Source: Clostridium sp. D33t1_170424_F3
GTDB taxonomy: Bacteria; Bacillota; Clostridia; Oscillospirales; Acutalibacteraceae
Reading direction: 5' to 3'
Assembly (NCBI RefSeq): GCF_015667585.1
Contig: NZ_JADPEG010000001.1
Coordinates: 219,283-283,282, forward strand
DNA: 64,000 nt
Shown: positions 38,439-46,804 of the stretch, in pieces
Layout: the number at the start of each line of letters is the position of its first letter
How positions within the stretch are numbered: position 1 is the first letter of the stretch
Made by a program: the position numbers and the translations under genes
Notes under the pieces: generated by a model
Database searches by the model: none
What the model was told of the DNA's origin: nothing
Seen by the model: only the letters and a program-made list of their open reading frames with translations

Positions 38439-38534
38439 GCTCTGGCATTCCACTAATTCTTATGCCGGATCGTCCCTCATTATGGCAAATACACAAAACA
38501 TTCTTGTCTTAATATGCTGTGTCAGTGGCAGCAA

Positions 38535-38580
38535 AATGAAAAGCAGCTTATCTCATTTTCTATGAGGCAAGCTGCTTTTC
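38535..38580 (-). terminator. intrinsic terminator of rlmH
   Basis: A 12-bp stem (38538-38549 with 38569-38580) with extra inner pairing (ATCTCAT/ATGAGG) and a minus-strand tail TTTTCATTTTG, just after the rlmH stop codon. Confidence 0.75.
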
Positions 38581-38589
38581 AAAAAAGTC

Positions 38590-39069
38590 CTATTTATGAT
38601 ATTTTCCATGGTTTAAAATCTGAAACGCCCGATAGGTCTGCTCACAGAGCATCACGCGCGCCAGCTGGTGCGGAAAAGTCATCGGCGATATCGAGAGGCG
38701 CAGCGCCGCCGCCCGCTTGACCGCATCACTCAGCCCAAAAGAGCTTCCGATGGCATAGCAGAGCGTGCTTGCACCGCTGACCGCGAGCGCGCCGATCTTT
38801 TCCGCCAGCTGTTCGGAGGACGCCGGCTTCCCCTCAATGCAAAGGGCGAACAATGGCGCTCCGTTTGCAGCAGCAAGGATTTTTTCCCCTTCGGCCCGCA
38901 GCGCCGCTTCGATCTGCGATGCGGAGGGATTGTCCGGCAAGCGGCTCTCCGGCAGTTCTAAAATTGTAAAACGGCAAAAAGCGGAAAGCCGCTTCGCATA
39001 CTCCGCACAAGCTTCCCGCCAATAGGATTCCTTTAACTTTCCCACACAAATCAGGTTGACTGTAAACAT
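38590..39069 (-). CDS. rlmH: 23S rRNA (pseudouridine1915-N3)-methyltransferase RlmH
   Basis: RlmH, 159 residues, is a SPOUT-class enzyme that methylates pseudouridine 1915 of 23S rRNA in assembled ribosomes. It begins MFTVNLICVGKLKESYW; the SAM-binding knot is seen in FALCIEGKPASSEQLAEKI, YAIGSSFGLSDAVKRA and LSISPMTFPHQLARVMLCEQ, ending HGKYHK as in the family. Start ATG 39069 follows AGGAGCGATC. The length matches the family exactly. Typical partner of walJ just upstream. Confidence 0.97.
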   Translation of the reverse strand: MFTVNLICVGKLKESYWREACAEYAKRLSAFCRFTILELPESRLPDNPSASQIEAALRAEGEKILAAANGAPLFALCIEGKPASSEQLAEKIGALAVSGASTLCYAIGSSFGLSDAVKRAAALRLSISPMTFPHQLARVMLCEQTYRAFQILNHGKYHK

Positions 39070-39077
39070 GATCGCTC

Positions 39078-39872
39078 CTAAAACAAAACGGACTGCCCCG
39101 TGCAATTTTCACGCGGCGCTACACAGAGCTTGTAATCTATTTTTTCCTTCATACCCGCCAGGGACAGGGAGCACACCGACGTCTGATAGGCCAGCTCCGG
39201 CGTGTTGTTTTCCGCGCTTAAATGCGCCAATACAAAACGCGTGGTCCCCATCTCGACCATGCGGCACAGCTCGTCTGCACATGCGACGTTGCTGAGATGC
39301 CCTATCTGCGACAAAATACGCTTTTTCAGCGGATACGGATACGGGCCGTTTTGCAGCATACGGACATCGTGGTTTGACTCTATCGCGATCAGGTCCGCCC
39401 CGCAGAGCGCGCCGCGCACTGTATCCGTCATGTACCCCAGGTCCGTCGATACCGCCGCGCTGCGCCCGTCCGCGGTAAACACGCGGTATCCCACGCTTTC
39501 CGCACAGTCGTGCGGGGTGCGGAATGACTGAATATACATCCCGGCGCACTCTACTCCGTCCAGCGTGATCTCCTGGACCGGGAAGTCCCCCTCCAGGCAG
39601 CCCATCTGCAACAGCGCCTGCAAAGTTCCACGGGAAGCATATACTGGGATATGATACCGGTTTGCCAGCACGCGGAGGCCCTTCACATGGTCCGAATGTT
39701 CATGCGTAACAAAAATTGCCTTGACCGCCTCCGGCTCTGTCCCGCACGTCCGCAGCATATTTACAAGCTGTTTGGCGGAACGTCCCGCATCGATTAAAAC
39801 ACCCTCTGCGGATGAACCTATGTAATATGCGTTGCCGCTGCTGCCGCTGAAAAGCGGCGTAAATCTTGCCAA
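39078..39872 (-). CDS. MBL-fold metallohydrolase (WalJ/YycJ-like)
   Basis: A 264-residue metallo-beta-lactamase fold protein. The metal-binding motif is FVTHEHSDHVKG, with the further ligands in STDLGY and ALAH-type positions (VLAHLSAENNT). It resembles YycJ/WalJ, which in Firmicutes lies next to rlmH, is linked to the WalKR wall-control operon and has exonuclease-like features. Here the WalKR genes are not adjacent. It starts with TTG at 39872 (LARFTPLFSGSSGNAYYIG) behind AAAGGGACGGG. Substrate unproven. Confidence 0.85.
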   Translation of the reverse strand: MARFTPLFSGSSGNAYYIGSSAEGVLIDAGRSAKQLVNMLRTCGTEPEAVKAIFVTHEHSDHVKGLRVLANRYHIPVYASRGTLQALLQMGCLEGDFPVQEITLDGVECAGMYIQSFRTPHDCAESVGYRVFTADGRSAAVSTDLGYMTDTVRGALCGADLIAIESNHDVRMLQNGPYPYPLKKRILSQIGHLSNVACADELCRMVEMGTTRFVLAHLSAENNTPELAYQTSVCSLSLAGMKEKIDYKLCVAPRENCTGQSVLF

Positions 39873-39918
39873 AAGACCCGTCCCTTTCTCCTATGCGGGC
39901 AGTCCGAAAGGGACTGCC

Positions 39919-39953
39919 TAAAAAACAAGAGAATGGATGTATACCCATTCTCT
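39919..39953 (-). terminator. intrinsic terminator of murA
   Basis: A 9-bp stem (39928-39936 with 39945-39953) and minus-strand tail TGTTTTTTAG. A second short hairpin (GGCAGTCC/GGACTGCC near 39898-39917) follows. Confidence 0.75.
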
Positions 39954-39970
39954 ATTGCCCACTGGTTTTC

Positions 39971-41254
39971 TTAAATCGCCCGTGCAATCACCGGTTCCGA
40001 TACGTGGATGCGCTGAATATCCGCACCCAGACTGCTGAGCTTTTCTTCCACATTTTCGTAACCGCGTTCAATGTGCTGAATATCCTCCACCTGAGAAGTT
40101 CCCTCCGCACAGAGAGCGGCAATCAGCATCGCAGCACCCGCACGCAGATCCGTCGCCTTGACCGGCGCGGCGGACAGATGCTCCACCCCTTCGATGACCG
40201 CCAGACGGCCGTCCACAGAAATCTGCGCGCCCATCCGCTTCAGCTCCTCCACATAACGGAACCGGTTGTCCCAAACGCTTTCGTTGATGATGCTGGTCCC
40301 GTTTGCAATGGCGAGCAGCACCGCAATCTGGGGCTGCATATCCGTCGGGAATCCGGGGTGCGGCATTGTTTTGATATTGCATTTATTCAGGCGCGCGTCT
40401 CTGCGCACCCGGATGGAGTCGTCATATTCCTCTACCTCCACGCCCATCTCCTCCAGCTTTGCGGTAATGGACTCCAGATGCTTTGGAATGACGTTTTTAA
40501 CCAGCACATCTCCGCCCGTTGCGGCGGCGGCGACCATATAGGTGCCTGCTTCAATCTGGTCGGGAATAATCGAATAAGTCGTGCCGTTCAGATGGTCTAC
40601 CCCATAAATTTTGATAACGTCCGTACCGGCGCCGCGAATGTCGGCGCCCATGGAGTTCAGGAAGTTTGCAAGATCCACGATATGCGGCTCCTTTGCCGCA
40701 TTTTCAATCACTGTCAGCCCCTGCGCGCGAACTGCCGCCAGAACAATGTTGACCGTCGCGCCTACGGAAACGACGTCCAGATAGATATGGCTGCCTTTGA
40801 GCTGCTCTGCGCTGACATCGACCATACCGCCGTCCAACTTGTAATTTGCGCCGAGCGCGCCAAAGCCCTTCAGATGCTGATCAATCGGCCGCACGCCGAA
40901 GTCGCAGCCGCCCGGCATCGTGACCACGGCATGGGAAAAGCGGCCCAAAAGCGCGCCAAGCAAATAATAGGAGCCACGGATATGCTTTGCCAGCTCATAA
41001 GAAGCGACGCAGGTATGAATTTTGCGCGGATCAATCTCAATGGTCGATTTATCAATGGTGCGCACCTGCGCACCCATGTCATACAAAATACGTGTAATGG
41101 AAGTCACATCGGTAATATTCGGTATATTTTCAATACGGCATACGCCGTCCGATAAAATCGCTGCGGGAATAATTGCAATTGCGGCATTCTTTGCACCGCT
41201 GATCGTTACCTCGCCGGTAAGCCGGTTGCCACCATTAATCACAAATTTGTCCAA
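39971..41254 (-). CDS. murA: UDP-N-acetylglucosamine 1-carboxyvinyltransferase
   Basis: MurA makes the first committed precursor of peptidoglycan. The product, 427 residues, carries the substrate motif ISGAKNAAIAIIPAAIL, the active-site Cys in MPGGCDFGVRPIDQHLKGFG (the residue alkylated by fosfomycin) and the conserved AAMLIAALCAEG region. The most likely start is TTG 41254 (LDKFVINGGNRLTGEV), nine bases after TTGGAG; a TTG 21 bases further up lacks a clear site. A promoter at 41487-41515 gives a leader of over 200 bases with a structured hairpin. MurA of Firmicutes often occurs in two copies; only one is in this window. Confidence 0.96.
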   Translation of the reverse strand: MDKFVINGGNRLTGEVTISGAKNAAIAIIPAAILSDGVCRIENIPNITDVTSITRILYDMGAQVRTIDKSTIEIDPRKIHTCVASYELAKHIRGSYYLLGALLGRFSHAVVTMPGGCDFGVRPIDQHLKGFGALGANYKLDGGMVDVSAEQLKGSHIYLDVVSVGATVNIVLAAVRAQGLTVIENAAKEPHIVDLANFLNSMGADIRGAGTDVIKIYGVDHLNGTTYSIIPDQIEAGTYMVAAAATGGDVLVKNVIPKHLESITAKLEEMGVEVEEYDDSIRVRRDARLNKCNIKTMPHPGFPTDMQPQIAVLLAIANGTSIINESVWDNRFRYVEELKRMGAQISVDGRLAVIEGVEHLSAAPVKATDLRAGAAMLIAALCAEGTSQVEDIQHIERGYENVEEKLSSLGADIQRIHVSEPVIARAI

Positions 41255-41275
41255 TGCGGCACGCTCCAATCTCAA

Positions 41276-41657
41276 AATTCACATAATCCTACCCAGATGT
41301 CAGGGAATTGGACCCAAATAAAAAGCCTGCGCTTCTTTCCGTTTTAAAAATGAAAGTATCACTATCTTTTGCAGAAACCGCAAAATTAGTGATGTCGCAG
41401 ACTGTTAATATTTACAAAATGATTCAGTTATATTCTTCAAAAATCACGAAACATTTGCCTAATATGAGCATCGTTTACTCCTAACGATAATAATACACCT
41501 GCCGCTAAAAGTCAAGCAAAGCCAGACAATCTGGAAAACTTTGTGAATGTAAATAAAAATAATTGAATTGCAAAAGACCCCTTGTATGTAAATCTGTGCA
41601 CAGGGATGAACTTTACATAATTTGCCTTTTCTTTGCGGCATATTGCGCCAGCCATGG
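41276..41657. other. murA 5' leader and M23 downstream region
   Basis: About 380 bases without a protein gene. It holds the murA promoter (41487-41515) and a long transcribed leader. A hairpin pairs ATCACTA (41389-41395 on the minus strand) with TAGTGAT, plus TTTTGC/GCAAAA inside it (overall about 41356-41395). A U-rich stretch follows. No known riboswitch class was recognised. Confidence 0.5.
41487..41515 (-). promoter_or_regulatory. sigma-A promoter of murA
   Basis: Minus-strand TTGACT (41515-41510), 17-base spacer, TATTAT (41492-41487). The start of transcription is near 41480, about 225 bases before the chosen start codon. Confidence 0.6.
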
Positions 41658-41702
41658 AAAAAGAGCGCCCTGCAAATTCAAACGTGCAGAGCGCTCTTTT
41701 TT
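41658..41702 (-). terminator. intrinsic terminator of the M23 peptidase gene
   Basis: Stem AAAAAGAGCGC with GCGCTCTTTT (41658-41668 with 41690-41700), with extra inner pairing (CTGCA/TGCAG) and a U-rich minus-strand tail, directly after the gene. Confidence 0.8.
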
Positions 41703-41705
41703 CGT

Positions 41706-43457
41706 TTATCTCACATAATTAAGCGGATTTTGGCGGCTTCCATTTCGGTACACTTCAAAATGACAGTGCGGTCCGGTAGAATTGCCCGTGCTTCCAACCA
41801 GCGCGATGGCCTGCCCTTTGGCAACCTTTTGCCCCGGCTTCACCAGAAGCTTACTGCAATGCCCGTACAGCGTCTGCAGACCGTTTCCATGATTGATCTG
41901 CACCCGCAGGCCGTAACTGCCCGAACTCCCGGCCGCCGTGACGGTTCCGCCGTCGGCTGCCACGATGGTTTTGCCGTACGCGCCGCTGCCGGAAATGTCG
42001 ATGCCGCTGTGGAAACTGCCCCAACGGTACTCGTAATACGTGGTAATCGTGTGCAAGGATGGGACCGGCCACATCATGGTTCCTGTACTATAGCCAGGTT
42101 CAGCGGATTTGGGCCGCTTTTTCGTTCCGGTTACCACCACTTTATCCACCGGGTCCTGCAACGTCTGCTTGCTGATATTCTCCCTGCGCACCTCGCTGCC
42201 GTTTCGATACGTCACTTTATCTACGCACTGCTGCTGCCCATTGACGCCTTCCGTCAACACCTTGGAATAATCGGTATACTGCGAATCGTCCTTTTGGGTA
42301 ATCGTCTTGTAGGGAAGCGCCACTTCATAGGTCTCCGTCTTGGTCAGCTCCACGCTGAGCCTGGGAACCGCGACCTCAATGTTAATCAGGTCGCCTTCAT
42401 GCATCACGTCGCCAATCTGCCCATCGTTGACGCTGTTCAGCTGTGCGATCGTGAGGTTGTGCGCCTGCGCGATCGAGGTTGCGGTATCCCCTGCTTTGAC
42501 AGTATAGATGACCGCATCCTTCTCGGTGCCCGTCAGCAGTTCCCGCATCTGGTCACTGGTCATCACACTGTTGGTCGGGAACAGGCCGCTGACCGTCTCC
42601 ACGTTTTGTGCAAAAGAAGCGTCCGCCGCGGTATCTCCGCCGCGCGCATCGTTTAGAATATTCTGTAAGATGTAGCGCAGGTCTGCACTGCTCTTCACCG
42701 CGCCGATCAGCTCGCCGTCCACATACAGGCCGCTGGCTTCTTCAATGATGCCGTCGGACTGCTTGATAATCATATCGCAGACGGCGCTTGCGGCGGCATA
42801 ACGGCTTTCATCCACAACGGAGAGCTTGAAAGCCGGCGTGATCTCCACTGTGGCCTCTTCTCCTTTAGCGTCATGGATCATCCGCTGATTGACCATCTCT
42901 GTCGCCTGCTCAAACACGGATTCGCTTTGAATGGTCGCGATTTCCTGTCCGTCGTAGGTTAATACCAGGCCGTAATTCAGATTGTTCCAATACTGTACGG
43001 TAAAAACCAGCAGCGCCAGCGCCCCCAACGGCGCCAGCACGTTCAGCAGACCGCACAGGAACCCTTTATGCCGCACAAAGCTTTTGCCTGTAATCTTCAG
43101 GGACTCTACCATGGCCTGTCCCATCCCCTGACGCTTCGCCTGTTTTAAACGGCGTCCGGCGATCAAAAAACCTTCTTTAATGGAACGGAATTCATTTTTC
43201 AAACGATGGACCTGTCTGCCGATCGTCCGTGCGTAAATCCGCTTTAAAATCGTAATAAGCGGCAGAAAAAAGCGGTGGAGCCTTTTGTGGACTCGCTTGA
43301 TAATACGAACCGTTTGTATCCCCACAATGTATAAAAAGCGGCAGAAGTACGCGAAAAAGCAGCGCACTCGCTTGCTGTTGATCCATCGGCTTTTTATTTC
43401 TGCCTGCGCGGAAGGTTCAACAGACGACGCCTGTTTTTCCTTTTTTAGGAGCTGCAT
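41706..43457 (-). CDS. LysM-G5-M23 peptidoglycan endopeptidase
   Basis: A 583-residue cell-wall hydrolase. From the N-terminus: a very basic cytoplasmic region of about 130 residues, one membrane segment (about 134-156, FLCGLLNVLAPLGALALLVF), a coiled extracellular region, a LysM domain near 320-365 (YTVKAGDTATSIAQAHNLTI), a G5 domain near 370-445, and a C-terminal M23 domain near 465-575. M23 zinc ligands are seen in FHSGIDISG (His and Asp) and GPHCHFEVY (HxH). The domain set resembles SpoIIQ-like and clostridial wall enzymes. The N-terminal basic tail is unusually long. Start ATG 43457, with a weak GGGAAT site upstream. Confidence 0.92.
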   Translation of the reverse strand: MQLLKKEKQASSVEPSAQAEIKSRWINSKRVRCFFAYFCRFLYIVGIQTVRIIKRVHKRLHRFFLPLITILKRIYARTIGRQVHRLKNEFRSIKEGFLIAGRRLKQAKRQGMGQAMVESLKITGKSFVRHKGFLCGLLNVLAPLGALALLVFTVQYWNNLNYGLVLTYDGQEIATIQSESVFEQATEMVNQRMIHDAKGEEATVEITPAFKLSVVDESRYAAASAVCDMIIKQSDGIIEEASGLYVDGELIGAVKSSADLRYILQNILNDARGGDTAADASFAQNVETVSGLFPTNSVMTSDQMRELLTGTEKDAVIYTVKAGDTATSIAQAHNLTIAQLNSVNDGQIGDVMHEGDLINIEVAVPRLSVELTKTETYEVALPYKTITQKDDSQYTDYSKVLTEGVNGQQQCVDKVTYRNGSEVRRENISKQTLQDPVDKVVVTGTKKRPKSAEPGYSTGTMMWPVPSLHTITTYYEYRWGSFHSGIDISGSGAYGKTIVAADGGTVTAAGSSGSYGLRVQINHGNGLQTLYGHCSKLLVKPGQKVAKGQAIALVGSTGNSTGPHCHFEVYRNGSRQNPLNYVR

Positions 43458-43515
43458 CACTCTATTCCCTTTCCTTGTTCATAAATTGGTTACAACTTTG
43501 TAATGTTGATACCTT

Positions 43516-43544
43516 ATAATACAACAAAAGTTACAAACTTGCAA
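43516..43544 (-). promoter_or_regulatory. sigma-A promoter of the M23 peptidase gene
   Basis: Minus-strand TTGCAA (43544-43539), 17-base spacer, TATTAT (43521-43516). It is arranged back to back with the tRNA-Leu promoter. Confidence 0.6.
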
Positions 43545-43602
43545 CCCTTTTCAGAAATTCGCAGAGAATTACAAAATTTTTCAATTTTTTTTAGAATACC
43601 GC

Positions 43603-43632
43603 TTGACAATCTGTTTTTGTATATGCTATACT
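43603..43632 (+). promoter_or_regulatory. sigma-A promoter of tRNA-Leu
   Basis: TTGACA (43603-43608), 18-base spacer, TATACT (43627-43632), about 45 bases before the mature tRNA 5' end. Confidence 0.75.
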
Positions 43633-43680
43633 AGCCAAGCAGTCGGGCGAGAGCCCAAATGCAAGAGCAAAACCAAATAT

Positions 43681-43767
43681 GCAGGTATGGCGGAATTGGC
43701 AGACGCGCATGGTTCAGGTCCATGTGAAAGCAATTTCATGGAGGTTCAAGTCCTCTTACCTGCACCA
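43681..43767 (+). tRNA. tRNA-Leu (CAG)
   Basis: The cloverleaf closes with acceptor GCAGGTA/TACCTGC, discriminator A and encoded CCA. The anticodon arm CATGG-TTCAGGT-CCATG gives anticodon CAG, and the long variable arm (TGAAAGCAATTTCA) is the class II form expected of leucine. The T arm is GGTTCAAGTCC. Single-gene unit with its own promoter and terminator. Confidence 0.97.
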
Positions 43768-43770
43768 CAA

Positions 43771-43802
43771 AATCCGAACCGATTGGTTCGGATTTTTTCT
43801 TT
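43771..43802 (+). terminator. intrinsic terminator of tRNA-Leu
   Basis: A perfect 10-bp stem (43771-43780 with 43785-43794), a 4-base loop and TTTTCTTTT. Confidence 0.85.
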
Positions 43803-44039
43803 TCTCCAAACAAATACGAAACGAAAAAATATTATAATTTCCTGCGTTTTGCCTTGCCTAGTTTGGCTGTCGGTATGCTTTTCTTTACGTTTATACGTTT
43901 CGATAAATGATAGGCAGTAAAAACATTACTGGAAACACCTGCCTTTGCCGCTTCTTTTTGGCAATAAAACCATCTGAACATATCCTCTGCAAAATTGGGT
44001 ATTTTATGATAGAACCCCATGACCTTGAGGAGGATGACT

Positions 44040-44612
44040 ATGTGCGGACGGTATACACTATTGGAGGACGATCGAAACCAAAACATTCGGGAAATTCTGG
44101 AACAGATTGAGCGGAAACACGGCAGGGACTGTATTAAGACGGGGGAGATCTTTCCCACTGCTGCCGCTCCGATTCTGGTGGACGGCGAAAACGGGATCCA
44201 GCCGGATATGGCTAAATGGGGATTCCCTCACTTCGCGAGTGGCAGTGTCGTGGCCAACGCGCCTGTGGAAACAGCCGAAAAAAAGTGGATATTTCACAAT
44301 AGCCTTTACACGCGGCGCTGCCTGATTCCCTGCACCGGCTTTCGCAAATGGGGGCCTGAATCCTCCAGACAGCGCTATACCAATCCCGACCATACCCCCG
44401 TTTATATTGCCGGTATGTACAACGATTACGATCAGGAACGGCATTGTGTAGTCCTTACCGCACCAACAGGAGACCATACCGGAAAGCGGGAAGAACGCCT
44501 TCCCGTCGTGATCCCCGCCGAACGGGCGGATGAATGGCTCTCCGATACCGTTTCCGCGTTTTCCATGCTGCGCAGTGAGCCGTCCGCATTGGAAAAAACA
44601 GACGAAACATAA
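44040..44612 (+). CDS. SRAP/YedK-family protein with substituted catalytic residues
   Basis: A 190-residue member of the SOS-response-associated peptidase (HMCES/YedK) family, which shields abasic sites by linking through the N-terminal cysteine. The start MCGRYTL gives Cys2 after Met removal, and NAPVETAEKKWIF keeps the Asn of the NAR-ET motif, though the Arg is Pro. The Glu of the usual GFYEW motif is Lys here (CTGFRKWG), and the His of VHDRMP is Glu (KREERLPVVI), judged by gap-free alignment from memory to YedK. The protein might still bind DNA ends but probably lacks the normal linkage-resolving chemistry. Start ATG 44040 with GAGGAGG six bases upstream; monocistronic with a shared bidirectional terminator. 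Confidence 0.82.
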   Translation: MCGRYTLLEDDRNQNIREILEQIERKHGRDCIKTGEIFPTAAAPILVDGENGIQPDMAKWGFPHFASGSVVANAPVETAEKKWIFHNSLYTRRCLIPCTGFRKWGPESSRQRYTNPDHTPVYIAGMYNDYDQERHCVVLTAPTGDHTGKREERLPVVIPAERADEWLSDTVSAFSMLRSEPSALEKTDET

Positions 44613-44655
44613 AAACAGGAATCAAACGAAAACGCGTCGTTTGATTCCTGTTTTT
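44611..44655. terminator. bidirectional terminator between SRAP and comEA-like genes
   Basis: A long perfect stem (44611-44629 with 44637-44655) with A-run and T-run flanks, serving both converging genes. Confidence 0.85.
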
Positions 44656-44666
44656 ATTGAAGCGCT

Positions 44667-45086
44667 TTACGGCGGCGACACCGTTACCCTGTCCTTAATT
44701 TGTTCAAACAGCTTCTCCCCTATACCATCTACCTCCATCAATTCTTCCACACTGTAAAAGCCGCCGTATTCCTCGCGATAATCCACGATCCGCTGGGCGA
44801 GAACGGGACCGATTCCATTCAGCGTGTCGAGCGCGGCCGCCGTCGCCGAATTTAAATCGATTTTCTCAACAGGCTTCTGTGGGACATACGATTCCGTGCC
44901 ATTGCTGCCGGGCATTTCATCGGTCCACACCTCAGTTTGCAAAGGGATATCCGGTACATAAAAGGCATTGTAGCCGATGATCAGCGCACAGAGAAACGCC
45001 GCGATTCCAATCAGGATCCGCACCTGCTTCTTTTCCTCTTCCAACCGCTTCCACCGCCCTATCTTCTTACGAATGCCTGTACTCAA
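44667..45086 (-). CDS. ComEA-like helix-hairpin-helix membrane protein
   Basis: A 139-residue protein with one membrane segment (about residues 24-42, ILIGIAAFLCALIIGYNAFY) and a C-terminal tandem helix-hairpin-helix (IDLNSATAAALDTLNGIGPV, then AQRIVDYREEYGGF, then LMEVDGIGEKLFEQIKDRV). This is the DNA-binding domain of ComEA, the surface receptor for DNA uptake. It lacks the longer SLBB-type linker of Bacillus ComEA. The start is uncertain: TTG 45086 is too close to its GAGGAG site, and internal TTG or GTG codons are possible. No other competence genes are adjacent, so a role in uptake is inferred from the family only. Confidence 0.8.
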   Translation of the reverse strand: MSTGIRKKIGRWKRLEEEKKQVRILIGIAAFLCALIIGYNAFYVPDIPLQTEVWTDEMPGSNGTESYVPQKPVEKIDLNSATAAALDTLNGIGPVLAQRIVDYREEYGGFYSVEELMEVDGIGEKLFEQIKDRVTVSPP

Positions 45087-45876
45087 TCTCCTCGATCAAA
45101 TCCGCCACCGCTCCCTGGAAGCAATGCCCTACCACCAGGTCGGCCCGCCGCTTCATGTCCTCCGGCGCATTCTCCGGAACAGCCGACACACCCGCGGCCT
45201 CCAGAAGCTCCGTATCGTTGTAGTAGTCTCCAATCGCATAGACCTGTTTTAAATCATAGCCGGCCGTCTGCACAATCTTTCGCAGGGCGTTTCCCTTGCT
45301 GGCCTGCGCGGGAAGCATTTCCAGATAATTTTCAGAAGATGAAACAAACCGCACATCCTCATGTGAAAAAGTTCTGGCAAAGGCCTCCATTTCATCCTTT
45401 CTGTCCGGATCGTCTGCAAACAGCGCTTTATACCAGGGTTCGTCTGCATCGATCGGCGGGCCCTCACTCCACGATACACTCTCATGGTTTAAATGCTCCG
45501 TCACATATGCGTTGTTGCGCAGGATATGAATAGTCTTAACGCAAAAATATTCAATTCCCGCCGTTGGGAACCGGTCGTAAAACTTTTGGATATAAGCGGC
45601 CGCTGTGTGCTGGTCCAAACGGCAGTCCCACACAATCGTTTGTCTTTGATAATCATACAGAATCGTTCCATTTAGACAGATACACAGCCCCTTGGGATGG
45701 ATTGTCTCCGCGTATCTTCCGCCGGATAGAATTGACCGTCCAGTTGCAATGGCAAAACTGCCCCCTGCCTTCTGAAAGCGCTCAATCGCCCGGAGGTTTC
45801 GTTCCGGCACTGTAAAATTTTCACCGATCAGCGTGCCGTCCAAATCGCTGACCAACAGGACTCCACTTAAATCCAT
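45067..45876 (-). CDS. HAD-family (Cof-type) phosphatase
   Basis: A 269-residue haloacid-dehalogenase phosphatase of the Cof/YidA type. Motif I is LLVSDLDGTLIGE (nucleophile Asp), motif II is IATGRS, and motif IV is YAIGDYYNDTELLEAAGV, with the conserved Lys upstream in ASKGNAL. Such enzymes hydrolyse sugar phosphates, FMN or other small phosphoesters; the substrate cannot be told. Start ATG 45876 follows GGAGGTGTG, directly after the rluD-like gene. The 3' end overlaps the comEA-like gene by 20 bases. Confidence 0.9.
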   Translation of the reverse strand: MDLSGVLLVSDLDGTLIGENFTVPERNLRAIERFQKAGGSFAIATGRSILSGGRYAETIHPKGLCICLNGTILYDYQRQTIVWDCRLDQHTAAAYIQKFYDRFPTAGIEYFCVKTIHILRNNAYVTEHLNHESVSWSEGPPIDADEPWYKALFADDPDRKDEMEAFARTFSHEDVRFVSSSENYLEMLPAQASKGNALRKIVQTAGYDLKQVYAIGDYYNDTELLEAAGVSAVPENAPEDMKRRADLVVGHCFQGAVADLIEEIEYRHS

Positions 45877-46803
45877 CTACACACCTCCCGCGGACAGTTT
45901 GTTTAAAAACGCGGTAAAATAGTCCGGCAGTTTGCTGGTGATCTCCAGATACGCCTCCGTGCGCGGATGAATAAAGCCGATGGTGCGCGCATGCAAACAC
46001 TGCCCGTCCAGATTTGGGACCGGCTTCTTCGGGCCGTAGACGGGGTCTCCTGCCACCGGATGACCGATATATGCCATATGCACGCGGATTTGGTGCGTAC
46101 GCCCGGTCTCCAGCTTCAACCGCACATGGGTAAAGCCTGCATACCTCGCCAGCACCTCGTAATGCGTAACGGCGTTGCGCGCGTGCTGGTCCGTCACCGC
46201 CATGCGCTTCCGGTCCGTCGGATGCCTGCCGATCGGCGCATCCACCGTCCCGCTGTCCACCTTTAAATTGCCGTGGACCACCGCTTCATAAACGCGCGTA
46301 AAGCTGTGCACTTTAATTTGTTCTGCCAGCTTTTGATGGGAAAAGTCGTTCTTTGCGACAATCAGCAAGCCGCTGGTATCCTTGTCTATCCGGTGGACAA
46401 TCCCGGGACGAATGACGCCGTTGATGCCTGACAGGGAATCTCCGCAGTGCGCCAGCAGCGCATTGACCAGCGTATGGCTGTAATGGCCCGCCGCCGGATG
46501 CACCACCATTCCCTTCGGCTTATCGACCACCAACAGATCGCCGTCTTCATAGCAAATATCCAGCGGAATATGTTCCGGCCGCACGTCCAGCGCGACGGGT
46601 TCCGGCAGCGTTACAAAAAAGATATCCCCAACACGCAGCCTGTAGTTCTTTGCGACCGGTTTTTCGCCGCAACGGATCATCCCCTGCTCTGTCAGCTTCT
46701 CCACTGCAGAACGGGTACAGTCTTCCAGCCTTTCCGCCAGAAATTTATCCATACGCATTCCCACATCGTCTGGCGCCGCCGCAATTTCAACTATTTCCGC
46801 CAA
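45877..46803 (-). CDS. RluA/RluD-family pseudouridine synthase
   Basis: A 308-residue enzyme that converts uridine to pseudouridine in 23S rRNA. The N-terminal S4 domain (MRMDKFLAERLEDCTRSAVE) precedes the catalytic domain with the Asp in GIVHRIDKDTSGLLIVAKN and the motif ETGRTHQIRVHMAYIGHPV. This arrangement matches RluD, and the gene directly after lspA is the usual place for it in Bacillus (ylyB). It begins with TTG at 46803, eight bases after GGAGGGCG, overlapping the lspA tail region. Confidence 0.93.
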   Translation of the reverse strand: MAEIVEIAAAPDDVGMRMDKFLAERLEDCTRSAVEKLTEQGMIRCGEKPVAKNYRLRVGDIFFVTLPEPVALDVRPEHIPLDICYEDGDLLVVDKPKGMVVHPAAGHYSHTLVNALLAHCGDSLSGINGVIRPGIVHRIDKDTSGLLIVAKNDFSHQKLAEQIKVHSFTRVYEAVVHGNLKVDSGTVDAPIGRHPTDRKRMAVTDQHARNAVTHYEVLARYAGFTHVRLKLETGRTHQIRVHMAYIGHPVAGDPVYGPKKPVPNLDGQCLHARTIGFIHPRTEAYLEITSKLPDYFTAFLNKLSAGGV

Positions 46804-46804
46804 A

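Noticed and set aside
41427..41486. 15-codon minus-strand ORF after TTAGGAG in the murA leader
   Set aside because: The predicted transcript start falls within or just after its ribosome site, and a 15-residue peptide offers no other support.
43832..44020. minus-strand frame of about 62 codons opposite the SRAP leader
   Set aside because: No proper ribosome site (AAGG only two bases from ATG), no promoter, and no family resemblance; kept only as a possible remnant.
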